Positions 11,883 to 23,705 of a DNA stretch of 64,000 nucleotides are shown one piece after another (the first letter of the stretch is position 1; each line of letters starts with the position of its first letter). Position numbers and translations under genes: made by a program. Origin of the DNA: Sinotaia quadrata (taxonomy: Eukaryota > Mollusca > Gastropoda > Architaenioglossa > Viviparidae); contig CM054182.1 in NCBI GenBank assembly GCA_028829895.1, positions 58,734,879-58,798,878 on the forward strand, written 5' to 3'. The notes under the pieces were generated by a model. That model was not told the origin of the DNA and did no database searches. It was given only the letters and a program-made list of their open reading frames with translations.

Positions 11883-11905
11883 ATCGATCGATCGATCGAT
11901 CGATC

Positions 11906-11995
<90 letters not shown>
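11883..11995. repeat. (ATCG)n then (GATA)n compound microsatellite
   Basis: About six GATC units pass directly into about 22 GATA units. The two motifs differ by one base, so one block probably arose by spread of a point change. Confidence 0.98.
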
Positions 11996-12224
11996 CAACT
12001 TGGAAATCCATGCGGGGTTTTTTTTGTTTTCAAATAACGTCAATATTGTGTTGGTACCACGACGCACAAAAATTTAAAGATTGCTTTCAGAATATCACGT
12101 CATTGCCGTTGATAAACTGAGAATGTGAAACAGTGATCTTGTATAGTCAATTGCCGATTATTTGTAAACTTTCAAGCATGGTTGAAGAGTCAGACAGAAC
12201 CCGTCAAGCGCAAAGACCTTGTCT

Positions 12225-12675
12225 AAGTAAAATGGCTATATGAGTTGAGTTGATGTCACAATCATTTCTTGTCTAGATAAGACGGCTGTGCAGACTATAG
12301 TGTTTTGAGATTACACTCTTGTCTTGTCTAATTAAAATGACCACGCTGACTACTGTTTGCTGATGTTACACTCTTGTCTTGTCTAGGTAAAATGGCTTTG
12401 CAGACGGAAGTGTACTGATGTTACACTCTTGTCTTGTCTAGGTAAAATGGCTTTGCAGACGGGAAGTGTACTGATGTTACACTCTTGTCTTGTCTAGGTA
12501 AAATTGCTTTGCAGACGGAAGTGTACTGATGTTACACTCTTGTTTAGGTAAAATGGCTGTGCAGACTACAATGTACTGATGTTACACTCTTGTCTAGGTA
12601 AAATGGCTGTGCGAACTACTGCGTGCTAATGTTACACTCTCGTCTTGTCTAGGTAAAATGGTTGTGCAGACTGAT
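12225..12675. repeat. Minisatellite, about 45-58 bp x 8
   Basis: Copies contain GATGTTACACTCTTGTCTTG then TCTAGGTAAAATGGCT and GCAGAC. Unit length varies by internal loss of a CTTGT. Confidence 0.92.
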
Positions 12676-12899
12676 ATATTATTAGTCATCATCTCTTCTT
12701 TCTTTGAGTCATCTTGCTTCAGCATTCTTCAAATATCATTTTTAAACGGTATATGTAAACAAGTGAACATAGTCGAGTTCTCATTAGCGATCAAATCATT
12801 AATAGCACGACATTAAATACTTCTGTTTACAATTGTGCTTCAAGCACCAGTGCAAGATGTTTGTATGCAGAGCAGTCGACAAAGGAAAACCTTTATAAT

Positions 12900-12985
12900 C
12901 CAGTCCCACAGCCCAATATAGTAGGAAATCAACACTCGTTTTCCAGTCACACAGCCCAATATAGTAGGAAATCAACACTCGTTTC
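12900..12985. repeat. Tandem duplication, 43 bp x 2
   Basis: ACAGCCCAATATAGTAGGAA at 12908 recurs at 12951. Confidence 0.95.
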
Positions 12986-12989
12986 AAAG

Positions 12990-14220
12990 TTAAGAAAAGC
13001 ACGAGCAAAAGTCCTCGAAAATGCTACTTTGTGTTCACGTTTAAAATGTGAATAGCGCTTGGTTTAGTGCTAGGAGATCTTTTGAGTAACGTCTTCAGTT
13101 TGATCATCTAACAGCACGATGATAGATATTACGATGGTTTAAGTGATTGGCTGCACATTCAGACTCAAACTGTTGGTAATTTTGCTATGTATTAAACTTT
13201 GCTGCAGTCGTTGTACACAAAGATTCGCGAAAGAAAGTTCCTCGAAGAGTTTCAATGGAACAGGTATAAAATCGATTAAGACAGACTTTGTGTTACTAAT
13301 CTATCTACACAAGTTCAGGCAAGGAAAACAAATGTGAAATAAACAGTCTTTGAAGTGGTGGTCACGGATTTTAAATTTCAGAATTGCACTCTAAAATTTC
13401 TGAAATCTTTAACAGTTCTTGAATCAGAAGAATGTAAAAAAATTACAACATGACAGAGTGTAGTTAGATTTAATTTGGTATAAAGCTGTAAGGGACCTGT
13501 TACATGCATGTAAATCACACACGTATCCTACGTAGTGGAAATAAAGGGAAGCCACCGAGGGAGCTACAGCTGCAAACCGTGTGTGCTCTAATAAAAAAGC
13601 AAACAATAAATTGAATGTTATATATTGTTTGTTCCCTCAAAAGGCTATTTGCTGTCATTTTTAATAGTAAAAGAATTTTTTGTGTGCAAAAACTGGGAGG
13701 CATTTGTGGTGGAGAGATTCTGCACCGAGCATGCGCAGGAAGTGGACCTGGAGAACCATTACGTTTCGATTTCCACATAAAGAAAGATTATAACAACTTT
13801 GAAGTGATCAACAGCGCGAGCTTAAGGTCTCTCGTCCTGAAAGCCGCATGGGACTGGTTGCCCCACGGACAAAATAATTATTTAATTGCGATGTCCTCGA
13901 CTTCTAGAATTCCATGTTTGCGCAAAAACAGATTTGTTTGGGTTTCCTCCATTTCTTGTTTATCCTGTTTACTTTGCTGCTCCCAGTGTGTTGCTCCAGT
14001 CAGGCAGAGATTTTACTTCTCAAGTGCAGAAAGGCTTCCTGCATGACATTGGCGAAACCTTAAAATCATGACAGAAACAACCATGGACAGGAGATTTTTG
14101 TTTCCGGCGTAATCCGATGTTAATGGTGAGACGCGCTTCCAGGTAGAAATCACTCAAGAAAATTTCTTACATGTCAATAAGTCGCATTCCATGAGTATTT
14201 TTGGCCTAGTTGTGGCTCAC
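12990..14220. other. Unique intergenic DNA, no gene assigned
   Basis: Contains a 143-codon plus-strand frame (13615-14046) of mixed composition, the longest frame here that is not driven by repeats. I recognise no domain, its start is not supported, and the minus strand is also open for 87 codons. It could be chance or a very degraded element. Confidence 0.35.
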
Positions 14221-14224
14221 TGCC

Positions 14225-14700
14225 GTAGGTATAGTGTACTCCACATAAGATTATCTTCACTTAGGTACACATCACACCACCTAAGAACGAATTACTCAAC
14301 GTAGATAAAAAAAACAGTCCAACTAAGGACAGGTCACTCCACTTAGGTCAAAACCACTCCACTTAAAGTCAAATCATTCCACTTAGATAAAACAAAATAC
14401 TCCACCTAATACAAATCCCAATCATTCCGCCTAGGTATAGAATATTCCATCTAAGGACGACCTATTCCACCTAGGTACGGTTGATTCTATCTACCATCAG
14501 AACAATCCCCTAAGTACAAAATCACTCTACCTACCAACAGAACAATCTCCCTAAGTACAAAAGTCTCAACCTAGGTATGCCTCATCCCACTTAAGTACAG
14601 TTTAGTCCATCTAGGTGCAGACCACACCACATAGGCATGGTTCATTCCACTTAGGTGCAGACCACTTCACCTATATGCGACTCACTCCACCTTAGTATAC
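14225..14700. repeat. Degenerate short-unit array, about 25-30 bp, some 17 copies
   Basis: Recurring CACTCCACTTAGGT, ATTCCACCTAGGTA and similar words at irregular 24-32 bp steps. Strongly diverged, so older than the neighbouring arrays. Confidence 0.75.
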
Positions 14701-15540
14701 TCCAATCGCGCTTTACAGCGGATAACATGGGTGAACGTTTTCTGTGGTGAGAACTGCTAATGGTCACGCATTGAACTGCTAATGGTCATGTATTGAAGAC
14801 CAAGATAACTGCAATATCACAATTCTCCATAGCTCCATATTTTATTTTATTTACATTCCTTCCGCTGTACATTTATTTGTTTCTAAGAGAACACCTTTGC
14901 ACTCTAAACAAAGAATGAAGTTAACACACCAAAAACACAACAAAGACATATCATACTTTTTAAAGTGATAGACATTTAATAGTAGTATTCATTCCAAGAT
15001 GATACCACCAACAGAGCAGCCTACAACTGGAGTTTTTTCCCTGGAGGACGATAATGGTCAAGAACATAAGTATGTATAGTACCTGCGTGAAAATAAATAC
15101 ATTACAAAAATTCAAAAATTATCATGTTTCCTGTCCAGTGTTGCACAATGGAATATCAGGGAGAATAAACAAAATTAACCTACCCATACCCAATCCTAGT
15201 ATGAAGCATTAGTAGAAAGGTTGATGCTTTATTGGCACCTGTAAAACTGGACATTACTTGGGGAAACGACAAGAAGAGAAAAACAAGGACAAGATTAACA
15301 AAAATCTAGAGTAAGAAAAAAAAGAACAGTAATATAAAATTAAGAACAAGAGCGAAATCAAAATGCGCGACAACAAGAAGTATAGTATAGGAACAAGTAA
15401 GAATAGTAAGACGGGTTTGGAATAACATTTGTTTTCGATAATGAAATACACATAATTTAAATATATATTACTCTGTAGGATATTGCTGTAAAATAAAGAA
15501 ATTTCAAGGGGGAGGGATGTGTGCGAATGTGTAAGTGGAA
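14701..15540. other. Intergenic sequence, no feature seen
   Basis: Unique AT-rich DNA with a small duplicated GAACTGCTAATGGTCA near 14750. No gene recognised. Confidence 0.4.
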
Positions 15541-15542
15541 AT

Positions 15543-15915
15543 ACTAACAAAGCATTAGTGAGCACGATATTGTGTGAATGGAAGTATGAACAAAGCATTA
15601 GTGAGCACGATAATGTGTGAATGGAAGTATGAACAAAGCATTAGTGAGCACGATAATGTGTGAATGGAAGTATGAACAAAGCATTAGTGAGCACGATAAT
15701 GTGTGAATGGAAGTATGAACAAAGCACTTAATGAGCACGATAATGTGTGAATGGAAGTAGGAACAAAGCACTTAATGAGCACGATAATGTGTGAATGGAA
15801 GTATGAACAAAGCACTTAATGAGCACGATAATGTGTGAATGGAAGTAGGAACAAAGCACTTAATGAGCACGATAATTTGTGAATGGAAGTAGGAACAAAG
15901 CACTTAATGATCACG
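15543..15915. repeat. Minisatellite, 43-44 bp x 9
   Basis: Unit contains GAACAAAGCATTAGTGAGCA then CGATAATGTGTGAATGGAAG. A one-base-longer variant (AGCACTTAATGAGC) takes over in the distal copies. Confidence 0.97.
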
Positions 15916-16101
15916 GTAATACACGTGTCTTGCACGCAGAACAGAACAGAATAAAGCGAAACAAACAAAAGAAGTAAAAAAATATAGAAAGGAATTTAGC
16001 ATAAAAGATATAAAGAATCACCGTGCCTAGTGTCAGTAAACTAAGACAGAGCCAATAACTTTAGCATTGCTTCTGAAGAGAGAGGCCAGATAGAAAAGGA
16101 A

Positions 16102-16102
<1 letters not shown>

Positions 16103-16185
<83 letters not shown>
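16103..16185. repeat. (CA)41 microsatellite
   Basis: Perfect, uninterrupted dinucleotide run of about 83 bp. Confidence 0.99.
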
Positions 16186-16187
<2 letters not shown>

Positions 16188-16189
16188 AA

Positions 16190-17550
16190 ATGGTAGCTTC
16201 TCGCTGATTCAGGAAGTTTGTCGAGAACTGAGAAATTTCATATGAAAGAAAACTTTTCAAAAAGTTTGAAACAGTCAATACACAACACCCAGCACCAGCG
16301 TTACAGGGTTGGCTTGTAATGCGTGGTTACTCTCAAGAAACAATCATTTTATTAGCTCCCCTCTTTTTTAGTTTTCCAAGTAGCCTCAAGTCGCAATTGC
16401 TTCTGCTCTGTCAATACCCGTATGTATGGTTCAGCCAATCAGTGTAAAAAGCAACCATTATCAAGCAATGTATTGGGTGTGTTCCTGATAGATCCAGAAG
16501 GAGTGAGAGATAATTTCTCTGCTGTTTATTCCGACCCTCAATTTTCCACCCCAAGGTCCGTGAGATCATCAATACAAATATTTTTCGAAACTTTTCTTCG
16601 ATCGGTAAGACACCTTTTGTTAAATATCATTAATTTAATTCGTAAGTGCATATTTCACTTAAGACAGACTTGGAGCCACCTCAGAAAGGGTAATTTGATT
16701 AGGCAGGCTGCAGTTCTGTCCTATGTAAAAAGAATTATAAAATTATCCGCAGTAACCTGTCAAATGACAACTGTCACATACAGACATATCATAGTGCAAA
16801 TCTTTCAATTCTGGTAACTCTTAAACAAATGTATTCAGATCATATAGAGTTTTTCACTCTCAGAAGCAAAACAAATTAACATAAATAACAAATAATTAGT
16901 TTGTTTGTAAATGTCATCATGGCGCATGACCTAGTTTGAAAATATTTCTTTAAAAGCATCTTCAGATTTAACCTCATGTATCTTTAATGTATTAGTTTAC
17001 ATGAAAGAAATGTAATTACACTATTCAATCAAAATATAAAATGTTGGAGTCAACAAACTCCAACATTATTTAAACTGACAGACGAATAAACAATAATTTT
17101 CCTTAAATTACCAATGTACAAAATAAGGGTTGTCAGCCCAGTCACGGCGACGACAGTGTTCTTCGTGTTAATTATGAACGCGAATTTGACAAAGAAAACT
17201 TTGGCAAGAGCTAAGACAAGTGCCTGCTCTCCCACATAAATTCTTGCGGAAATGCTTTCTTTGCCTCTCTTCCTGTCTCAAGTTCCGCCTCCAGTAACTT
17301 GATCTTGACAGCAGCATGACTGTGCTCTGTATGAAAGTGACGTGTTAGTGAAATTGAACTTTTCTTTCTCGTAAAATTGGCAACTTCCGCGTTTGCATTA
17401 GCGACAACGGGATTGTGTACAGCACTTATTCTTGTTTAGTATGGCTTAGGCATGAGGTCTACTTCAGTGACATGTAACAACAAAAAAAAGAAGCTTTTTT
17501 TTCCCGTCACTGTCCAGGTCACCCCCAAATCGTTAGGTAATTGCAGGCCA
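16190..17550. other. Unique intergenic DNA with a perfect hairpin at 17040-17067
   Basis: A 131-codon plus-strand frame at 16422-16817 has no recognised domain and weak coding character. The hairpin is listed separately. Confidence 0.35.
17040..17067. other. Perfect hairpin, 11-bp stem, 6-nt loop
   Basis: AATGTTGGAGT, loop CAACAA, ACTCCAACATT. No T-tract or flanking gene gives it an obvious role. Confidence 0.85.
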
Positions 17551-17554
17551 CCTA

Positions 17555-17845
17555 CTTAAGTATAAGATATTTATAGGTAACTTAGTGTAAGATATTTATA
17601 GGTAACTCAGTGTCAGATATTTATAAGTAACTCAGTGTCAGATATTTATAGGTAACTCAGTGTCAGATATTTACAGGTAACTCAGTGTCAGATATTTATA
17701 GGTAACTCAGTGTCAGATATTTATAGGTAACTCAGTGTCAGATATTTACAGGTAACTCAGTGTCAGATATTTACAGGTAACTCAGTGTAAGATATTTACA
17801 GGTAACTCAGAGTCATATATTTACAGGTAACTCAGTGTCAGAAAA
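17555..17845. repeat. Minisatellite, 25 bp x 11
   Basis: AGGTAACTCAGTGTCAGATA followed by TTTAT or TTTAC, regular 25-bp steps, few differences. Confidence 0.98.
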
Positions 17846-17852
17846 GTGTAAA

Positions 17853-17853
<1 letters not shown>

Positions 17854-17889
<36 letters not shown>

Positions 17890-17902
17890 TACATACATAC
17901 AC
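17854..17902. repeat. (CA)n(CATA)n microsatellite
   Basis: Directly follows the 25-bp array. Confidence 0.95.
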
Positions 17903-17904
17903 GC

Positions 17905-19100
17905 ATAATAGATAATTGCACATCACCGACATATTGTTAGATAATTACATATTGTCCATTTATTGTGTATTCATTGCAGGCCATTTTAATACTGTCAAGT
18001 AATTATAAATTGCCTGCATTTTCAGGTAATTGCAGGTCATACGCCCTTTGTCACGTAACTCATGTAGTCATCTATTCAAACTACATTACATGTTCGTCCA
18101 TGTCTTTTCCTGTCAAAATCTGAGCAAAACTGTTGATGGCAGCAGTATGTTTATGAATGTGATCCGGCTTTTCCCTTGGTATACGTCGTTACACCTGAAT
18201 CCATGAGTTGTCTTCATAAATTTGACGTTTTTGACAGCGGTATCAAAATATTTATGATTATATGTCTGAGTTGTCTTCAGAGATTTAACATTCCAGTATG
18301 TAACACAGCATCATTGGGTAGACGTCATTACGTATACGTGTTTTAGCTGTCCTAAAAGATTTGAAATTACAAGTCTTTTTTAAAATCGTCTCATTGTGTA
18401 TCACCAGTATGAGCAATAATTTTATTATAAAACAAACAAACAACAACATATTTTAAATCTAACTGAAATTTACGATTTCAAAACATTCTTTCTCTTATTT
18501 TTCTCATCTATGAGTGTATCGTCTCCTCTCCCCTCTCTTTCTCTTTAGCACCGCCCCTGTTTTCCTCTTCCTCTTTCTCCCTCTCTCTTTCTTTGCTCAT
18601 TTCTAGCGCTGGCGTTTGTTTGTTGTTCACTTTGTACGCATCCTCAATTTCTTTATCATTAACACAATCATCAAACTAGTTGATGCTTTATGAGACCAGT
18701 TGTCATGGATACCAGCGTCGAGAGAGTCTTGTTAGCCATTTCTTGCCGTGTTCGTCTGTGCAATAAGTGAAATGTTATTGTGGAAAGCGAAGATCAGTAA
18801 AGATGCCACACCATCAGCAGGGATTGCATAGCAAACACACGCACATACAGACCAGATCCGGTGGCTACAATGCTTGAAACAGTCACGACAAAAACATAAA
18901 TGAATGTCTGTAAACATGGCAAAGCTTGATAATAATTTTATTTTTATAACACATCAATGAAATATATTGTAATCAAGCTTTGCACAAAAAGGGTACCTGC
19001 TTATGAAAAATGAAGAGCTTAAGTGGAACACGAATGTACACCATTGATATAAAAAACAGTCGACCATCACTTTATCAATTGTTATGCATTCTGTTACGAG
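17905..19100. other. Intergenic sequence with a polypyrimidine tract
   Basis: Scattered GGTAATTGCAGG-like words up to 18040 look like remains of an older repeat. 18510-18600 is a CT-rich stretch. No gene recognised. Confidence 0.4.
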
Positions 19101-19107
19101 TTTTCCT

Positions 19108-19334
19108 GTAATTGAAACCATTAATGATTAAACAGTACTGCAATTGAAACCATTACTAATAGAACAGTACTGCAATTGAAACCATTACTGATAGAACAGT
19201 ACTGCAATTGAAACCATTAATGATAGAACAGTACTGCAATTGAAACCATTACTGATAGAACAGTAATGCAATTGAAACCATTACTGATAGAACAGTACTG
19301 CGATTGAAACCATTAATGATAGAACAGTACTGCG
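19108..19334. repeat. Minisatellite, 32 bp x 7
   Basis: CAATTGAAACCATTACTGAT at 19141, 19173, 19205 and so on in exact 32-bp steps. Confidence 0.98.
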
Positions 19335-20340
19335 AGGGCAAAAGGCAGAAAAAAAACAAAGAATTCTTGCAGTTAAAGCTTGCAGCAGATATTCCTCAGC
19401 TCATAAAGACAATTGCTACTTACACGCTCTAATAATTCGTTTATCTTTTTAATTAAAAATTCAACGTTTTATAACCGAAACCCAAACAAATCACACACAC
19501 CTGAAATGACTTTTAAAAGAGAATTTCTGTAAATATTTTGCCGCTGTGAGTTAAAGGTTGTAAACTGTAATTGCACCACCATGCTGGCGAAAACGCTCCA
19601 CTGCTTTAAATTGAGTGCTGGAAGGTACTTTTGCAATCAGCAGAAAAAATAAAGATTTTCCACAAGAATTTGCTCATTTCCCCTTGCAATGTCAATGCAA
19701 AAGGAGAAAAAAGGTTAATTGTTCAATGCTTTGATTTATCTATTGGCGTAATAAAATTGCTTTGTAATGAGTTTCCAGTCTGTTTGATGGAATTGAAAGA
19801 CCAACCTTCTGAAATCAGAATGTTAAAAATCCAAAAACGACTCTGAGGCAGTGATTTAAATCCTTTTCTTAAAATAATTGGTGATGAGGATTGTCGAGTT
19901 GGCCAGGAGGACTCAAATGTGAAATGCAACCTTAATTCTGTATGCGGGTGGGCACGGACATAATGACGTCAGAGGCAAAGGGATTTATTTTTTATTTTAA
20001 TTTCAATAATTAATAAACTCGAAACAGTACTGTATCAGAAATTCACTGTAATATCGACGTCATTTTGGCGATGACAGTAGTGAAAAAAAATATAATAGTC
20101 AATTTTAATCTTTGACCGTTCCCTTGTCTCCTTTTTCAAGAGGAGCACTAACCATTATTGATTCATAGCAGATTTACCTTCCATGGAGAATCAAAGGGAG
20201 GTAAATTTGCAATGTGGTGCTGGGCTAAGAGGATTCTGAATTCAAAAAGTAAACAAATAAATCTACTTCTTAGCAATATTGCCCATCCATTATCATTATT
20301 TTCTGGACTTTAGGAAGGTGCTTGAGAAATAGATAACCAA
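19335..20340. other. Intergenic sequence, no feature seen
   Basis: Unique AT-rich DNA, no repeat or gene recognised. Confidence 0.4.
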
Positions 20341-20344
20341 CACT

Positions 20345-20585
20345 GAATTGTTTTCTTGTACTTTGCGCTGAGTTCCGCGCCTCACGGGTTTGGTTGGTGT
20401 TCTACATCTCTCGCATAATCTATCCTGAGCTGTTTTCTGCTGCTTGTCGCTGTATTTTGCTGCAATGGGGGTTTGGTGTTCTACATCTGTCGCATAATCT
20501 ATCTTAAGCTGTTTTCTGCCTCTTGTCGCAGTGTTTCGCTGCAAAGGGGGTTTGGTTGGTGTTGCTCTTCTCTCGCATATCTATT
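20345..20585. repeat. Imperfect tandem repeat, about 80-90 bp x 3
   Basis: TCTCGCATAATCTATC then AGCTGTTTTCTGC recurs, with GGGTTTGGTTGGTGTTC between copies. Confidence 0.85.
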
Positions 20586-21480
20586 CTAAGATTGTTTATA
20601 TGTGACTGGCGCTAGCGTTTAAATCCTGGCTTTGACATCTGTACAGGAATTGTAAATCCAATCATCTCTTTTCAAGCAGCAATGAAAGTATTTGCAGGAT
20701 TTATAATGTAAGTCGATGACAACTGAGTCATTGTGAACCCAGTACAGAAGAGCCACGAGAGCCACGCCGAGACAGTTATAGCAGCTAAACGCTTTCAAAA
20801 GTGAAAGCACAGCATAATGAAAACGCTTCAGAAAACCGAGTGATTATATCCAGTAACATGAAGAACACCACATAATTTAACACATGAAACTGACTTTGGT
20901 AGTAAAATATTTTTTCATATCACTGCTACCCTACCAATCTCCACCTCTAACCCCCGAGGATGGATAAATTGCGCTTTCAGTTCTAGTTTTAACAAAAGGG
21001 TGTGGACAGTTACATTGGAATGTATGTTTTATACAAAAACTTGTTTTCATCCTCGATTGCTCGTTTCTTTACTTTGTTTGCAAGACCAGCTACGTCGTGA
21101 TTACACTAAACCAATTCGGGTCCGTAATGAAATCTTGAAGATTTCACGTGTTATTTATGGCACCCCATCTTTCGAAACTATTTTGTCACGGTGGCTGATC
21201 TTGAAGTTTGTGTTTGCTCATTTTTTTATAGCGGAAAAATTACAAGCAAAAATGATTTATTGTCGTGGATGGCGTGGACTCTACCCTGCAGCTGTGTTTT
21301 GTTGGCACTGTTTGAAATTGAGTTTTTAATTGTATTTCGCTCAAATTTGTCCTTCCCGTCTATTATCGCTTCGCAAAACAGGAACTTCATACAAAGCTTG
21401 CAGAACCAGACAGTCACAAAAGATCATTCTCGCATCGGAATGAAAAAATCATGGGTGATTCTTAACCAGTCTGTAGCCTC
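20586..21480. other. Intergenic sequence, no gene assigned
   Basis: Two overlapping 109-codon plus-strand frames (21000-21329 and 21191-21520) show no recognised domain. Confidence 0.35.
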
Positions 21481-21483
21481 TCT

Positions 21484-21585
21484 TGTGATTCATAACCAAT
21501 TTCTAGATGAAAGTGGTTGAGTGGGGTGTCTAGCCTATTTTGTGTTTCATAACCAATTTCTAGCTGAAAGTGGTTGGGTGTATTC
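21484..21585. repeat. Tandem duplication, 57 bp x 2
   Basis: TTCATAACCAATTTCTAG then TGAAAGTGGTTG present twice. Confidence 0.85.
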
Positions 21586-21922
21586 CTTATCACCTAGTGA
21601 ATATAAAACTTTTATAGTCCATGTGTGTTTTTTTTACCAACTGGCGTATTAATTATTTTAACAACTCCAAGTGCTTTCGTTTTCATCACGGTGCGGAGAT
21701 TACTGCCCGTTTTATTTCCACATATTATCCAATCTACTGTCGCTTAAATATGTGATTCTGAGTTGCTTCACAAGCTGTAAAATATTTAATCCACTAGTTG
21801 CAAAACAATGTCCCTAAATAATATTCGCTGCGGGACTATATTATACATCCGCATTAAAATAGTGACGTAGATTCTGTCTTTCTGGTAAAATTCGTTATAT
21901 TCACTATCGACAGAAAATAAGC

Positions 21923-22308
21923 GCTCGTCCTATGTGATTTGACAATCGCTGACCTACTTACAATGTTCAGCTCGTCCTATGTGATTTGACAATCGCTGAC
22001 CTACTTACAATGTTCAGCTCGTCCTATGTGATTTGACAATCGCTGACATACTTAAAATGTTCAGCTCGTCCTATGTGATTTGACAATCGCTGACCTACTT
22101 ACAATGTTCAGCTCGTCCTATGTGATTTGACAATCGCTGACATACAATGTTCAGCTCGTCCTATGTGATTTGACAATCGCTGACATACTTACAATGTTCA
22201 GCTCGTCCTATGTGATTTGACAATCGCTGATATACTTACAATGTTCATCAGCTCGTCCTATGTGATTTGACAATCGCTGACCTACTTACAATGTTCAGCT
22301 CGAATACT
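21923..22308. repeat. Minisatellite, 47 bp x 8
   Basis: GCTCGTCCTATGTGATTTGA then CAATCGCTGAC; steps of 47 bp (21923, 21970, 22017). One copy near 22141 has lost TACTT. Confidence 0.98.
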
Positions 22309-22429
22309 AAACACAGGATGAAGATTTACTCACTTATCACTGAACTTTTTCGATTACGACAGCACCATAGCTGACTGATCTCCCTTTTCAACTGTTTGTT
22401 GGGTATTTCCTTTTTGTTGAGTTTTTCGT

Positions 22430-22810
22430 GACAGTGGTGAATGGGAAAATGGAGTTCATTTCTTGTAATAAATAGGGAAATTTATGTTTATTTCTTATAT
22501 AATTATTGGGGAAAATAGCATTAATTTCTTTTCTCGAATATGAAATTATTTTTTTATAATAAATGTGAAATGACACTGATTTCTTTAATAATGTGGGGAA
22601 ATGAAATTAATTTATTATAATAATTGGGATAATGCATAAATTTCTTATAATATTCGGAACATAAAATTCATTTCTTTTATATAATAAATGGAGAAAATTA
22701 CGTTGATTTTCTATATATAAAAAGTGTGGAAATAGCATTCATTTCTTGGAATAAAAGGGGAAAATGAAATTAATTTCTTATAATAAGTGAAAAATAACAT
22801 TAATTAAGGC
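22430..22810. repeat. Degenerate AT-rich array, about 25-35 bp unit
   Basis: Recurring AATTTCTTATAATAA and GGGGAAAAT words in loose register. Old or poorly conserved tandem array. Confidence 0.65.
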
Positions 22811-23032
22811 ACTTAAGAGGATATACAGGTTTTTGCTTTGCTTTTGTTTTTTATTTTATATAGACAAGGAATTATTTCGAAAGCAAAATTGGTGCTGATA
22901 ATATAAACTTTATGTAAATTCCTATCTTTGTTTTGCAGCTGAAGTGAAAATTATTTTGTTTTAGTGAAAGTTGTTTGTGTAGTGTGAAATGATTAAAGTG
23001 CAAACCCTATTTAAGTCAGGGGAAACAGACGT

Positions 23033-23181
23033 AACTATTCTAACATTGGTAATGTCTTTTCCCCCCTTCCCGTTAACTTTTTTCCCCACACAAACATACC
23101 ACATTCGAGAAAGGTTTCTTCAATTCCTGTGAGAAAAGAGAGGAACGAAAATAAAATGATATTACCAATGTTAGAATAGTT
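23033..23181. repeat. Inverted repeat with perfect 21-bp arms, 107-bp spacer
   Basis: AACTATTCTAACATTGGTAA plus T at 23033-23053 is the exact reverse complement of 23161-23181; weaker pairing continues into the spacer. May be a fold-back element or a hairpin transcript source. Confidence 0.9.
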
Positions 23182-23314
23182 CATAATAAGACCGTCATGA
23201 TCTGCTATATTTAACCATACAAATAAAGTGTTTATTAAACCAGCTTTCTGGACGACAACGCAACCTGTCTGCATGTTCCATAGATTGAGTCGCTAATGAT
23301 CTGCGTGCATATGA

Positions 23315-23705
23315 ACCATCTGTGACGTAGCGCCATGCTGGTTATGATTATTATTACATTCTACTTAATAATTCATACCTAAATACAAGTGGTTGGAATC
23401 TTAATTCATATATTAATAATAAATCCCAATACACGCCCAACGTGCCTCCCACTTGACGTATCATGAGGCGCTGCAGTACTCCACCCTTGCTCAGAACATT
23501 TAGACATTCTACTGACACATAATTTCTTCCATAGTAGGAACTTCTTACTGAAGGATTAATTAGATCCGTCTTTTATGCTATTTTAATGAGTCCCCACCCA
23601 CCTAAATTTATTCCAAACATTTGATTTAGATAATATGCGTAAGAAGGACAAATAAGAAACAACAATAAATTTATTAAATAAACAATCTAAACTTACAAAT
23701 GAATA
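23315..23705 (+). mobile_element. Dispersed repeat DR-A, copy 1
   Basis: This copy shares an ordered series of blocks with copies at 43.4-43.7, 54.2-54.5 and 61.0-61.2 kb: GATTATTATTA near the start, CTTAATTCAT, GCGCTG, ACACATAAT, GTCCCCACCC, and an AATAAATTTATTAAATAA run. The family identity is unknown (old LTR, DNA transposon or long SINE-like unit). The 3' limit is uncertain; similarity may extend toward 25.2 kb. There is no credible protein in it. Confidence 0.7.

Noticed and set aside
11814..12067. Tyr/Leu/Ser-Ile repeated frames on the minus strand, also at 29693-30039 and 53833-54207
   Set aside because: Translations of GATA microsatellites, not membrane proteins.
13615..14046. 143-codon frame
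   Set aside because: No recognisable motif, no splice or promoter context. Kept only as a remark, since it is not repeat-driven.
16422..16817. 131-codon frame
   Set aside because: Isolated, AT-rich, no motif recognised; consistent with chance.
17555..19334. Regular short repeats that could suggest a CRISPR array
   Set aside because: The units are direct tandem copies with no unique spacers, in animal DNA.
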